64,000 nucleotides of DNA. It comes from Streptomyces griseosporeus. GTDB lineage: Bacteria; Actinomycetota; Actinomycetes; Streptomycetales; Streptomycetaceae. Of this stretch, positions 50,129 through 58,182 are shown in pieces; position 1 is the first letter of the stretch; every line of letters starts with the position of its first letter. The stretch spans positions 434,001 through 498,000 of the forward strand of contig NZ_BNBR01000001.1 in NCBI RefSeq assembly GCF_014656055.1. The letters run 5' to 3'. The notes beneath the pieces were generated by a model. It had not been told where the DNA came from. It did no database searches and saw only the letters and a list, made by a program, of their open reading frames with translations. Both the position numbers and the translations under genes were made by a program.

Positions 50129-51868
50129 GTGAGCATCGTCAACGAGCCTCAGGGTTCCACGACCGAAGAGCAGTATTACCAGGACGAACTCCCCGTCCGG
50201 CGCAAGCGGCCCGGCAATGTGGTCGTGAAGTGGCTGACGACCACGGACCACAAGACGATCGGCACGCTCTATCTGTCGACGTCGTTCGCGTTCTTCCTGA
50301 TCGGCGGCGTGATGGCGCTGCTCATCCGTGCCGAGCTCGCCCGGCCGGGTCTGCAGATCGTCTCCAACGAGCAGTACAACCAGGCGTTCACGATGCACGG
50401 CACGGTGATGCTGCTGATGTTCGCGACGCCGCTGTTCGCCGGTTTCGCGAACTGGATCATGCCGCTGCAGATCGGCGCCCCGGACGTCGCCTTCCCCCGG
50501 CTGAACATGTTCGCCTACTGGCTGTACCTGTTCGGCTCGCTCATCGCGGTCGGCGGCTTCCTCACGCCCCAGGGCGCGGCCGACTTCGGCTGGTTCGCGT
50601 ACACCCCGCTGTCGGACGTCATCCGCTCCCCCGGTCTCGGCTCCGACCTGTGGATCATGGGTCTGGCCTTCTCCGGTTTCGGCACCATCCTGGGCTCGGT
50701 CAACTTCATCACGACGATCATCTGCATGCGCGCCCCCGGCATGACCATGTTCCGCATGCCGATCTTCACCTGGAACGTGCTGCTGACCGGTGTCCTGGTC
50801 CTGCTCGCCTTCCCGGTCCTCGCCGCCGCGCTGTTCGCGCTGGAGGTGGACCGCAAGTTCGGCGCCCACATCTACTCCCCCGCCAACGGGGGCGCCCTGC
50901 TGTGGCAGCACCTCTTCTGGTTCTTCGGCCATCCGGAGGTGTACATCATCGCGCTGCCGTTCTTCGGCATCATCACCGAGGTCATCCCGGTGTTCGCCCG
51001 TAAGCCGATCTTCGGCTACATGGGTCTGGTCGCCGCCACGATCGCGATCGCGGGTCTGTCCGTGACCGTGTGGGCGCACCACATGTACGTCACCGGCGGT
51101 GTGCTGCTGCCGTTCTTCTCCTTCATGACCTTCCTGATCGCCGTCCCGACCGGTGTGAAGTTCTTCAACTGGATCGGCACGATGTGGAAGGGCGCGCTGA
51201 GTTTCGAGACCCCGATGCTGTGGGCGACGGGCTTCCTGGTGACGTTCCTCTTCGGCGGTCTGACCGGCGTCATCCTGGCGTCGCCGCCGCTGGACTTCCA
51301 CGTCTCGGACTCGTACTTCGTGGTGGCGCACTTCCATTACGTCGTGTTCGGCACGGTCGTCTTCGCGATGTTCGCGGGATTCCACTTCTGGTGGCCGAAG
51401 TGGACGGGCAAGATGCTCGACGAGCGCCTCGGCAAGATCACCTTCTGGACGCTGTTCGTCGGCTTCCACGGCACCTTCCTGGTGCAGCACTGGCTGGGCG
51501 CGGAGGGCATGCCGCGCCGGTACGCCGACTATCTCGCGCAGGACGGATTCACCGCCCTGAACACGGTCTCCACGATCGCCTCGTTCGTGCTCGGCGCGTC
51601 GATGATCCCGTTCCTCTACAACGTGTGGAAGACGGCCAGGTACGGCAAGCCGGTCGGCGTCGACGACCCGTGGGGCTACGGCCGCTCCCTGGAGTGGGCC
51701 ACCTCCTGCCCGCCGCCCCGGCACAACTTCCTCACCCTGCCGCGCATCCGCAGCGAGTCCCCGGCGTTCGACCTGCACCACCCCGACATCACCGAACTCG
51801 ACCAGAAGCAGCTCACCGGCAAGCGCGACGCCATCGACGCCGCCGGACACGAGGGCGAGCGCCGGTGA
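50129..51868 (+). CDS. ctaD: Cytochrome c oxidase subunit I (orphan copy)
   Basis: 579 residues, 12 helices. Haem and copper ligands are visible: His in [22 protein letters not shown] with the His-Tyr crosslink pair (about 266), CuB histidines in VWAHHMYV (about 316), and the low-spin/high-spin pair in VAHFHYV. It starts with GTG 50129 after GAGAGA. The usual ctaC, ctaE, ctaF and qcr genes are absent, so this is a second copy, perhaps for an alternative oxidase under stress. The next gene overlaps its stop codon. Confidence 0.93.
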   Translation: MSIVNEPQGSTTEEQYYQDELPVRRKRPGNVVVKWLTTTDHKTIGTLYLSTSFAFFLIGGVMALLIRAELARPGLQIVSNEQYNQAFTMHGTVMLLMFATPLFAGFANWIMPLQIGAPDVAFPRLNMFAYWLYLFGSLIAVGGFLTPQGAADFGWFAYTPLSDVIRSPGLGSDLWIMGLAFSGFGTILGSVNFITTIICMRAPGMTMFRMPIFTWNVLLTGVLVLLAFPVLAAALFALEVDRKFGAHIYSPANGGALLWQHLFWFFGHPEVYIIALPFFGIITEVIPVFARKPIFGYMGLVAATIAIAGLSVTVWAHHMYVTGGVLLPFFSFMTFLIAVPTGVKFFNWIGTMWKGALSFETPMLWATGFLVTFLFGGLTGVILASPPLDFHVSDSYFVVAHFHYVVFGTVVFAMFAGFHFWWPKWTGKMLDERLGKITFWTLFVGFHGTFLVQHWLGAEGMPRRYADYLAQDGFTALNTVSTIASFVLGASMIPFLYNVWKTARYGKPVGVDDPWGYGRSLEWATSCPPPRHNFLTLPRIRSESPAFDLHHPDITELDQKQLTGKRDAIDAAGHEGERR

Positions 51869-52224
51869 GCAGGGCGCCGGGTTCCCGCGGCGGGCGACCG
51901 GCGGCGGCGCTCGCGAACGACGTCGAGGGCTACCTGCGCGCCCAGACCGACCTGGAGCAGGCGCGGCGCGCGGCGGAGGCCTTCTGCGCCCGCCTGCCGT
52001 GGCTGACCACCGCGCAGGCGGACGAGGTGGCCCGGCACTTCGCGGACGAGCACGTCCAGCTCACCCGCGAGATGCTGACCCGGACGGTACGGCGGGCCGC
52101 CGAGCTGCGCGGCGAGTACCAGGCCCGCTACGACGAGCTGCGGCACCGCCTGCTCGTCCGGCACACGGTGGCCGCGTGCGCCCTGCTCGGCTGCTGCTCG
52201 CTCGCCCTTCTGCTCGCCCGCTGA
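51865..52224 (+). CDS. Small single-span membrane protein coupled to ctaD
   Basis: 119 residues. A long amphipathic helix ([62 protein letters not shown]) is followed by one C-terminal transmembrane segment ([19 protein letters not shown]). GTG 51865 overlaps the ctaD TGA by four bases, so it is translated with it. It may help assemble or anchor the oxidase (inference). No family recognised. A MITE begins two bases after the stop. Confidence 0.75.
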   Translation: MSRAPGSRGGRPAAALANDVEGYLRAQTDLEQARRAAEAFCARLPWLTTAQADEVARHFADEHVQLTREMLTRTVRRAAELRGEYQARYDELRHRLLVRHTVAACALLGCCSLALLLAR

Positions 52225-52226
52225 CC

Positions 52227-52415
52227 TAGGCCGTGTCTTTCGGATCACCCCGGGGCCGCGGGGCTTGGCACGCACATCTGCCGCGTTGTCGTCGGTTGCC
52301 GATGCTCCGCATCGACGCCCTGCTCCGCCTTGCAGCTGCACGCACCAAGCCCCGCTCACCGGCACCACCAAGGCGCCGCGCCCCGGAGTCGGGCCGATCC
52401 GAAAGACATGGCCTA
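52227..52415. mobile_element. 189-bp inverted-repeat element (MITE-like)
   Basis: Terminal inverted repeats TAGGCCGTGTCTTTCGGATC (52227-52246) and GATCCGAAAGACATGGCCTA (52396-52415) match in 19 of 20 bases. The interior has more complementary segments (GGGGCTTGG...CCAAGCCCC and GCCGATGCTCCGCATCG) and no gene. TA at both outer ends suggests a TA target duplication as with IS630/Tc1-type elements. The right end provides the TAG stop (52413-52415) of the FUSC gene. Confidence 0.75.
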
Positions 52416-53573
52416 CTCGTCGTACGGGGGCTCGGACCACAGCGCGTCGGTGAGCCGGCGGGCGTCCATGAGCAGGGAGCCGTACAGCGCGACCCACTCC
52501 GGTTCGCCCGCCGGTTTGCCGGCCAGCAGGCGGCGCAGCCGGTCGTGGCTCGCGCGGACCTCCTCGACGCGCCGGCGCAGACGGTCACGGGCCTCGGTGT
52601 CGTCCTCGTCGAGGACCGTGCGGCCGAAGGCGTCGACCGCCTCGGCGACCTCGGACAAGAAGCGCTGGTACGGCACCAGGGCGTCGCTGTCGGGGCGCGG
52701 CGCGGCCGGTTCCTCCGCGGCGGCCTCGGCCAGGGTGCGCGTGAGGTCGGTGAGGTAGGCCGCCAGCTCCTCCAGGACCGAGAGGGTACGGCGGTAGGGC
52801 GCCCGCATCCGCCGTACCCGGGCGCGCCGCCGGCGGGCGGGGTTCAGCCGCTCGCTCTCCCTGCTGTGCCGCAGCGCGGCGCGCGCCTCGTCCAGCAGGC
52901 GGAACAGCCGGCGGGCCCGGCGGTCCCAGTCCTGGGCCCGGTCGTGGTCCCAGGCCTCGTCCAGCCCCTCCGCGACGGCGCGGAGCGTGTCGGCCGCCTC
53001 CTGAACGGTCTGGGCGACGGCCCGGTGGGTGTCGCGCAGGTGGACCGGCGGCAGGACGAGCATGTTCACGGCCACGCCGACCGCCGCTCCGAGCAGTGAC
53101 TCCAGGACTCGGGCCACGGCGGAGTCCAGGCTCGGTCCCGGCGAGGTGAGCGTGAACAGGGCGGTGGTGGCGGCGTACATGCCCTGGTCGCCCAGCCTGG
53201 GCCAGCTGCCCAGGAGCAGCACCACGGGCAGGACGACGACCATGGCCAGCCAGGGGTCGCCCAGCGCCATGCCGCCGGCGGTGGCCAGCACCGTGCCCAG
53301 GGTGATGGCGACCGCCTGCTGAAGGGCTTGGGCGAGGGACTCGTAGACCGTGGAGCGGACGAGGAGGACGGCCACCCAGGGCGCGATGAAGGAGAGCGGC
53401 GCGTTCAGCCAGTGGCTCGCGATCAGCCAGGCCACCAGGGCCGCCAGGGCGGCTTTCAGCGACTGCACCACCAGGTCCCGCTCGCGGCCGGGGCCCTGCC
53501 AGGCGCGCTGTGCCGCCCGGCCGAGGGCCGTGACCTCGTCCCGGGACGTCTCCCTCATCTGCCTCGTCGTCAT
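52413..53573 (-). CDS. FUSC-family membrane protein
   Basis: 386 residues. N-terminal five to six helices (VVQSLKAALAALVAWLIA, FIAPWVAVLLVRSTVYESLAQALQQAVAITLGTVLATAGG, LGDQGMYAATTALFTL) are of the FUSC/aromatic acid exporter (ArAE) type, followed by a long helical cytoplasmic part rich in Arg and Glu. Function unknown, possibly export of acids. Its stop codon comes from the MITE, so the C terminus may be shortened. ATG 53573 has no ribosome site; ATG 53558 is an alternative. Confidence 0.85.
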   Translation of the reverse strand: MTTRQMRETSRDEVTALGRAAQRAWQGPGRERDLVVQSLKAALAALVAWLIASHWLNAPLSFIAPWVAVLLVRSTVYESLAQALQQAVAITLGTVLATAGGMALGDPWLAMVVVLPVVLLLGSWPRLGDQGMYAATTALFTLTSPGPSLDSAVARVLESLLGAAVGVAVNMLVLPPVHLRDTHRAVAQTVQEAADTLRAVAEGLDEAWDHDRAQDWDRRARRLFRLLDEARAALRHSRESERLNPARRRRARVRRMRAPYRRTLSVLEELAAYLTDLTRTLAEAAAEEPAAPRPDSDALVPYQRFLSEVAEAVDAFGRTVLDEDDTEARDRLRRRVEEVRASHDRLRRLLAGKPAGEPEWVALYGSLLMDARRLTDALWSEPPYDE

Positions 53574-53630
53574 CACGCTGGGCCCAGTGCCACACAACCG
53601 GGCCTCCTATGCGTGTCCCGGGCGGGCCGG

Positions 53631-54392
53631 TCAGGCGTGGGACAGCGCGAAGGACAGCAGGAAGCCGGCGACGGTGACCAGTCCGGTCGCGAGGTGGGCC
53701 TCCTCGAAGGCCTCCGGGATCATCGTGTCGGCGATCATGGTGAGGATCGCGCCGGCGGCCACGGCGGTCACGGCGGCGACCACCGCGGGCGAGAAGTTCC
53801 CGACGACGGTGTAGCCGAGGACCGCGGACAGGGTGCTGGCGGCGGCGATCGCTCCCCAGACGCCGAAGACGTATCCCCGGCCGCGCCCGGCCCGGCGCAT
53901 GCCCGCGGAACTGGACAGTCCTTCCGGGATGTTGCTGAGGAAGACCGCCGCGACCGTGACGAAGCTGACGGTGCCGCCGTCGAGCAGGCCGACGCCGATC
54001 ACCGCCGACTCGGGGACGCCGTCGAGCAGCGCTCCCAGCGCCAGTGCCATGCCCGAGCCGCCCTGTTCCTGCTCGGACGGCTGGCGGTGCGTCTCGGCGT
54101 GGCCGGAGCGCTTGCGGTGGCGTGCGCCGCGGCGCGCCAGCCACAGGTTGCCGAGCGTGTAGGCCGCGGCCCCGGCCAGTGTTCCCAGGGCGGCGGGGCC
54201 GAGGCCGCCCTGTTCGTAGGCCTCGCCGACCAGTTCGAAGGAGACCGCGGACAGCAGCACGCCGGCCCCGAAGGCCATCACCAGGGCGATGACCTTCTGC
54301 GGGACGCGTACCCCGTATCCCCACGCCGCTCCGAGGAGCAGCGCCGAGCCGGCCAGCAGGCCCCAACCGCCCGCTTGCAGCACCAGTGACAT
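53631..54392 (-). CDS. ZIP-family metal transporter
   Basis: 253 residues with about eight helices. The metal-path motif in helix 4 is ALGALLDGVPESAVIG and in helix 5 FLSNIPEGLSSSAG, where typical ZIPs have HNIPEG and HE--HE; here HN/HE histidines are replaced by D and S-N, so metal transport may be altered. A cytosolic loop has HRKRSGHAETHRQ, His-rich as in zinc transporters. ATG 54392 has GAGG six bases upstream. Confidence 0.85.
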   Translation of the reverse strand: MSLVLQAGGWGLLAGSALLLGAAWGYGVRVPQKVIALVMAFGAGVLLSAVSFELVGEAYEQGGLGPAALGTLAGAAAYTLGNLWLARRGARHRKRSGHAETHRQPSEQEQGGSGMALALGALLDGVPESAVIGVGLLDGGTVSFVTVAAVFLSNIPEGLSSSAGMRRAGRGRGYVFGVWGAIAAASTLSAVLGYTVVGNFSPAVVAAVTAVAAGAILTMIADTMIPEAFEEAHLATGLVTVAGFLLSFALSHA

Positions 54393-54444
54393 GGAGCCTC
54401 GTGTACCCCGGCGCGCCGCATTGATCACACGGCGCGCCGGCCGG

Positions 54445-55974
54445 TCACGACAGGAAGCGCTGGCCGGCCGAGCCGTCGCAGGTCCGCAACCGCAGCGGTT
54501 CGCGCGGGGCGGCGTGGGCGAGGCAGAGCGCGGGGGCGGCCGCCGGGCGGATCGTGGCGCCGTCCCGGAGGAACGCCTGGTTGGCCGCGCCGGAGCAGTT
54601 CCAGACGATCAGCGCGGTGCCGTCCCGGTACTGGGCGCCGGGGACGTCCAGGCAGCGGTCCTGGGTGAGCTGGGTGTGGAAGGTCTGCCGGGACGTGTCG
54701 TACCACCACTGCTGGTTGCGGGTGCCGGCGCAGTCCCAGCCGAGGACGGCGGTGCCGTCGGCGCTGGCGGAGCCGCTGACGTCCATGCAGCCGCCGGTCG
54801 CCTGGTTGCGCACGGGCCGGTAGACGTCGTCCCAGGCGTACGGGAAGAGCGTCGGCCGGCCCGCGGAGGCGACGTCCGCGCAGGAGGCCTCGCGCAGGCC
54901 GGAGGCGTAGAACTGGGTGAGGCAGGACGCGAAGGCGGCGTGGCCGCGGACGTTGGGGTGGAAGGACTGGCGGACGGAGTTCTCGTCCGGCAGGCCGGGC
55001 TTGGACAGGTCGATGTACAGGCCGCGGGCCCAGGTGTCCTCCATGCAGACCTCGTGGCCGTGGAAGAGGCGGGAGTTGTCCAGGTACAAGGCTCCGGTGT
55101 CGGCGGCGGCCCGGCGGATGCCGCGTTCGAAGGCGGGTACGGCGGTGTCGCGGCCCCAGACGGTGTCGGAGTCGTAGCCGAGTCCGCCGCAGGCGAGCTT
55201 GCCGGGGAAGGCGGGGTTGTCGCGGAAGTCCGGGCCGATGGGGCTCGGGTAGCTCATCACGACGAGTTTGTAGTCGCCGTCGGTGTAACCGGCCTCGCGC
55301 ATCACGGACTTCAGGTCGCGGACGGTCTGCTCGACCTTCGGGACCAGGCCGTCGACGCGGGCCTGCCAGCCGGGGGCGTACTTCGGTGCGCACGGGCCCT
55401 GCAGGAGCAGGTAGCGCTCGACGCAGTCGGTCATGACGGGGCCGAACTGGAGGTCGTCGTTGGCGCCGACGACGAGCAGCACCATCTTGATCCGGGTGGT
55501 GCGGGCCTTCACGGCGAGGCTGTCGCTCTGGAGCAGCTCGTCGGCGTACTGGGGTGTGCCGCCGATGCGGATGTTGGCGGTGGAGGCGCCGGAGCAGGCC
55601 ACGTTGTAGGTGAGGTCGGCGGCGATGCCGGTGCGGTGGATCGCGGCGTCGGGTGAGCGGTGGCACCAGTTCGAGGGGCCGTTGGTGGGCGGTTCGTACG
55701 TGCCGACGCCCTCGCCGGAGATCTCGCTGTCGCCGAGGGAGATCAGCGCGGTCTTCCGCTCGGCGAGCGGGCGTTCGGCGGGGTCGCCGTAGAGCGCGGT
55801 GGCCTCCCTGGCCCGGACCGCCTCCAGCGCGGGCGGCAGCGGGGCGGAGGCCGCCGCCCGTGTCTCGGCGCCGGTCGCGGCGGACGCGGTGGCGGGTACG
55901 GCCGCGGCCGTCGCGGCGAGAACGGCGGCGGCCGCGCCGGCGAGCCGGCGCAGTCGGTACCGGGAGCGTCTCAT
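54445..55974 (-). CDS. Secreted SGNH hydrolase with ricin-B lectin domain
   Basis: 509 residues. Signal peptide (LAGAAAAVLAATAAAVPATASA), then an SGNH/GDSL-type esterase: ALISLGDSEISGEGVGTYEP holds the GDS nucleophile (Ser), VVGANDD and SFHPNVRGHAAFASCL give the block III Asn and block V His. The C terminus is a ricin-type beta-trefoil (GGCMDVSGSASADGTAVLGWDCAGTRNQQW, QDRCLDVPGAQYRDGTALIVWNCSGAANQAF), which binds sugars. Predicted extracellular esterase targeted to polysaccharide. ATG 55974 has AGGAGG upstream. Divergent from a secreted GH5. Confidence 0.88.
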   Translation of the reverse strand: MRRSRYRLRRLAGAAAAVLAATAAAVPATASAATGAETRAAASAPLPPALEAVRAREATALYGDPAERPLAERKTALISLGDSEISGEGVGTYEPPTNGPSNWCHRSPDAAIHRTGIAADLTYNVACSGASTANIRIGGTPQYADELLQSDSLAVKARTTRIKMVLLVVGANDDLQFGPVMTDCVERYLLLQGPCAPKYAPGWQARVDGLVPKVEQTVRDLKSVMREAGYTDGDYKLVVMSYPSPIGPDFRDNPAFPGKLACGGLGYDSDTVWGRDTAVPAFERGIRRAAADTGALYLDNSRLFHGHEVCMEDTWARGLYIDLSKPGLPDENSVRQSFHPNVRGHAAFASCLTQFYASGLREASCADVASAGRPTLFPYAWDDVYRPVRNQATGGCMDVSGSASADGTAVLGWDCAGTRNQQWWYDTSRQTFHTQLTQDRCLDVPGAQYRDGTALIVWNCSGAANQAFLRDGATIRPAAAPALCLAHAAPREPLRLRTCDGSAGQRFLS

Positions 55975-56089
55975 GACACCTCCTGGACGTGTGGTTACCC
56001 CCGGTATGTACTGGCCGGTAGCCGCGAGGGGAATACCTCCGGCGAGAAAAAGTGAGGGAATGTCACATTCCGCCTCCTGGAGGGTGCTC

Positions 56090-57514
56090 GTGCTGCGAAC
56101 CGCCCTGACGGCCGCGCTGACGGCCGCTGCCCTGCTCGTCCCGGTCCCGACGGCCGGATCGGCGCCGCCCGCCGTCCCGGCCGCCTCCGCCCCGACCGTC
56201 TCCGTGCCGCCCGCTTCCGTGCCGCCCGACGCCGGGGCGATACCCCGTCTCACCGACCGGCAGGGGCGTGAGCTGACGCTGCGCGGCTGGAACGTCGAGG
56301 ACAAGACGCACCGCGGCGAGGCGGCCCTGTCGGCCGTCACCGAACGGCACTTCCGCGACCTGCGCGCGCACGGCTTCGGCTTCGCGCGCCTGCTGGTGTT
56401 CTGGGACGACCTGGAGCCCGAGCCGGGCCGGTACAGCGCCGGGTACCTGAGGAAGATCGACCGCGTGCTGGACTGGGCCGCCCGCTACGACGTGCGGGTG
56501 CTGATCGACGCCCACCAGGACGTCTTCGGACCGGCGTTCGGGCACCGCGGGGTGCCGGCCTGGGCGACCCGGACCGACGGGCTGCCGTTCACCCCGCACC
56601 CGGACGACTGGTTCGCCGAGTACTTCGAGCCCGCCGTCCAGCGCGCGTTCACGCATCTCTACGAGGACGCGGACCTGCGGCGCGCCCAGGCCGAGGCGTG
56701 GCGGGTGCTCGCCCGGCATGTCGCCGGCCACCCGGCCGTGTTCGGCTACGACCTGATCAACGAGCCGATGGGCGAGCCGCACGAGGGCGAGGACCTGCCG
56801 GCGGCCGCCCGCCGCATCGAGCGCGAGCAGCTCACGCCGATGTACAACCGCCTCGCGGACGCGATCCGTTCGGCCGACCGCGACGCGTGGCTGTTCGTCG
56901 AGCCCACCCCCGTGGTGGGCGAGGGCGTGCCGACCGGACTCGGGCGCGTGGACGACCCCAAGGTGGTCTACGCCCCGCACTTCTACAACACGGCCATGGA
57001 GGCGGGCGCGGACTACGACCCCGGTGCGGGCTGGATCGAGGCGTACGAGCAGGCGGTGGTCGAGTACCCGCGGCGGTACGGCGTGCCGGTGGTGGTCGGC
57101 GAGTGGGGTCCGCCGGACAGCTCCCTGCCGGGCATGGGCCGCTTCTACCGCGACGCGATGGCGTCCCTGAGCCGGTACACCTCGGGCTGGGCCGGCTATG
57201 TGTGGTGCTACGGCGGCGGATACTGCGCCGTGGACGGCTCGGGTGCCTTCCGCCCGCACAAGGAGCTGACCGCCGAGCCGTACGCGCCGAGCGTGGCCGG
57301 CACGGTGCGGTCGGCGTCGTACGACCCGGAGGCCGGCGTGTACCGGCTCGTCTACCGGGCGGCGCGGTACGGCCCGCGGGTGACCGAGCTGTCGCTGCCG
57401 CCCGGGCGGTGGCGGGTGGCGGCGGACGCGGTGGTGCTGCGGACGGCGCCGGGCCGGGCGTGGATCGTCGCCGCCCCGGGCCGGGACGGGACGGTCGCCG
57501 TGCGGCGGGGCTGA
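56090..57514 (+). CDS. Secreted glycoside hydrolase family 5, endoglycoceramidase-like
   Basis: 474 residues. A signal peptide (LRTALTAALTAAALLVPVPTAGS) precedes a TIM barrel: LTLRGWNVEDKTH, ARLLVFWDDLEPEPGRY, VLIDAHQDVFGPAFGHRGVPAWAT, acid/base Glu in YDLINEPMGEP, HFYNTAM, and nucleophile Glu in VVVGEWGPP. The DAHQD and ARL-VFW-LEP patterns are those of endoglycoceramidase II and related enzymes, which release glycan from glycosphingolipids. The C-terminal beta domain is normal. GTG 56090 has GGAGG; ATG 56060 adds 10 residues but has poor spacing. Confidence 0.88.
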   Translation: MLRTALTAALTAAALLVPVPTAGSAPPAVPAASAPTVSVPPASVPPDAGAIPRLTDRQGRELTLRGWNVEDKTHRGEAALSAVTERHFRDLRAHGFGFARLLVFWDDLEPEPGRYSAGYLRKIDRVLDWAARYDVRVLIDAHQDVFGPAFGHRGVPAWATRTDGLPFTPHPDDWFAEYFEPAVQRAFTHLYEDADLRRAQAEAWRVLARHVAGHPAVFGYDLINEPMGEPHEGEDLPAAARRIEREQLTPMYNRLADAIRSADRDAWLFVEPTPVVGEGVPTGLGRVDDPKVVYAPHFYNTAMEAGADYDPGAGWIEAYEQAVVEYPRRYGVPVVVGEWGPPDSSLPGMGRFYRDAMASLSRYTSGWAGYVWCYGGGYCAVDGSGAFRPHKELTAEPYAPSVAGTVRSASYDPEAGVYRLVYRAARYGPRVTELSLPPGRWRVAADAVVLRTAPGRAWIVAAPGRDGTVAVRRG

Positions 57515-57584
57515 TCCCGTCGAGGAGGCGGGAGTCCAAGGCCGCGGCGGCGTCGCCGGTCGGGGCTCGTCCCGCGGGTCGTTC

Positions 57585-57625
57585 TCCGTGGAGGTTTCCG
57601 TGGTGACCACGGAGGCGCTCCGTGG
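57585..57625 (+). promoter_or_regulatory. TCCGTGG repeat cluster upstream of the DUF1801 gene
   Basis: TCCGTGG at 57585, 57597 and 57619 and the inverted CCACGGA at 57607-57613. Direct copies 57585 and 57597 are 12 bases apart, and CCGTGGT-G-ACCACGG forms a perfect palindrome (57598-57612). The same motif with 12-bp period is at 61037-61068. Confidence 0.6.
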
Positions 57626-57708
57626 CTCCGGACGCGATGCTGTGACCACGGCGATCGGGCCCGGTACGGGATCCCGGTCGCGACCTACGACGGACAGGAG
57701 TGCCCACC

Positions 57709-58161
57709 ATGGCCGGCACGCGCAAGAGCACGTACGAGGGGTTCACGGCCGAGGAGCGGGCCGCGATGAAGGACCACGCGGCGGAGCAGAAGAAGGCGGC
57801 GCGGCGGGGGTCGGCCGCCGAGAAGGCGGCGGAGGCGGAGCGGGACGTGCTGGCGAAGATCGCCGAGCTGGAGGGCTCCGACCGGGTCCTGGCCGAGCGG
57901 GTCCACGCCCTCGTCACGGCCGCGGCCCCGGTGCTCGCGCCGAAGCTCTGGTACGGCATGCCCGCGTACGCGCTGGACGGCAAGGTCGTCTGCTTCTTCC
58001 AGAGCGCGGCGAAGTTCAAGGCGCGGTACGCGACGCTGGGCTTCAACGACGCGGCCCGGCTGGACGAGGGCGCGATGTGGCCCACAGCGTTCGCGCTGAC
58101 CGAGGTGACGCCCGAGGTGGAGGCGCGGATCACGGAGCTGGTGAAGCGGGCGGTGGGCTAG
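57709..58161 (+). CDS. DUF1801 / YdhG-like protein
   Basis: 150 residues. Charged helix first (STYEGFTAEERAAMKDHAAEQKKAARRGSAAEKAAEAERDVLAKIAELEGSDR), then the DUF1801 core: HALVTAAAPVLAPKLWYGMPAYALDGKVVCFFQSAAKFKARYATLGFNDAARL. The LWYGMPAY-----KV-CFF--A-KFK-RYATLGF block is characteristic. Function unknown; relatives include iron-binding YdhG. ATG 57709 follows AGGAGTG. The upstream TCCGTGG repeats suggest control by the LuxR-type regulator encoded next door. Confidence 0.83.
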   Translation: MAGTRKSTYEGFTAEERAAMKDHAAEQKKAARRGSAAEKAAEAERDVLAKIAELEGSDRVLAERVHALVTAAAPVLAPKLWYGMPAYALDGKVVCFFQSAAKFKARYATLGFNDAARLDEGAMWPTAFALTEVTPEVEARITELVKRAVG

Positions 58162-58182
58162 GGCGTGTCGAGGTGAGGCCGG

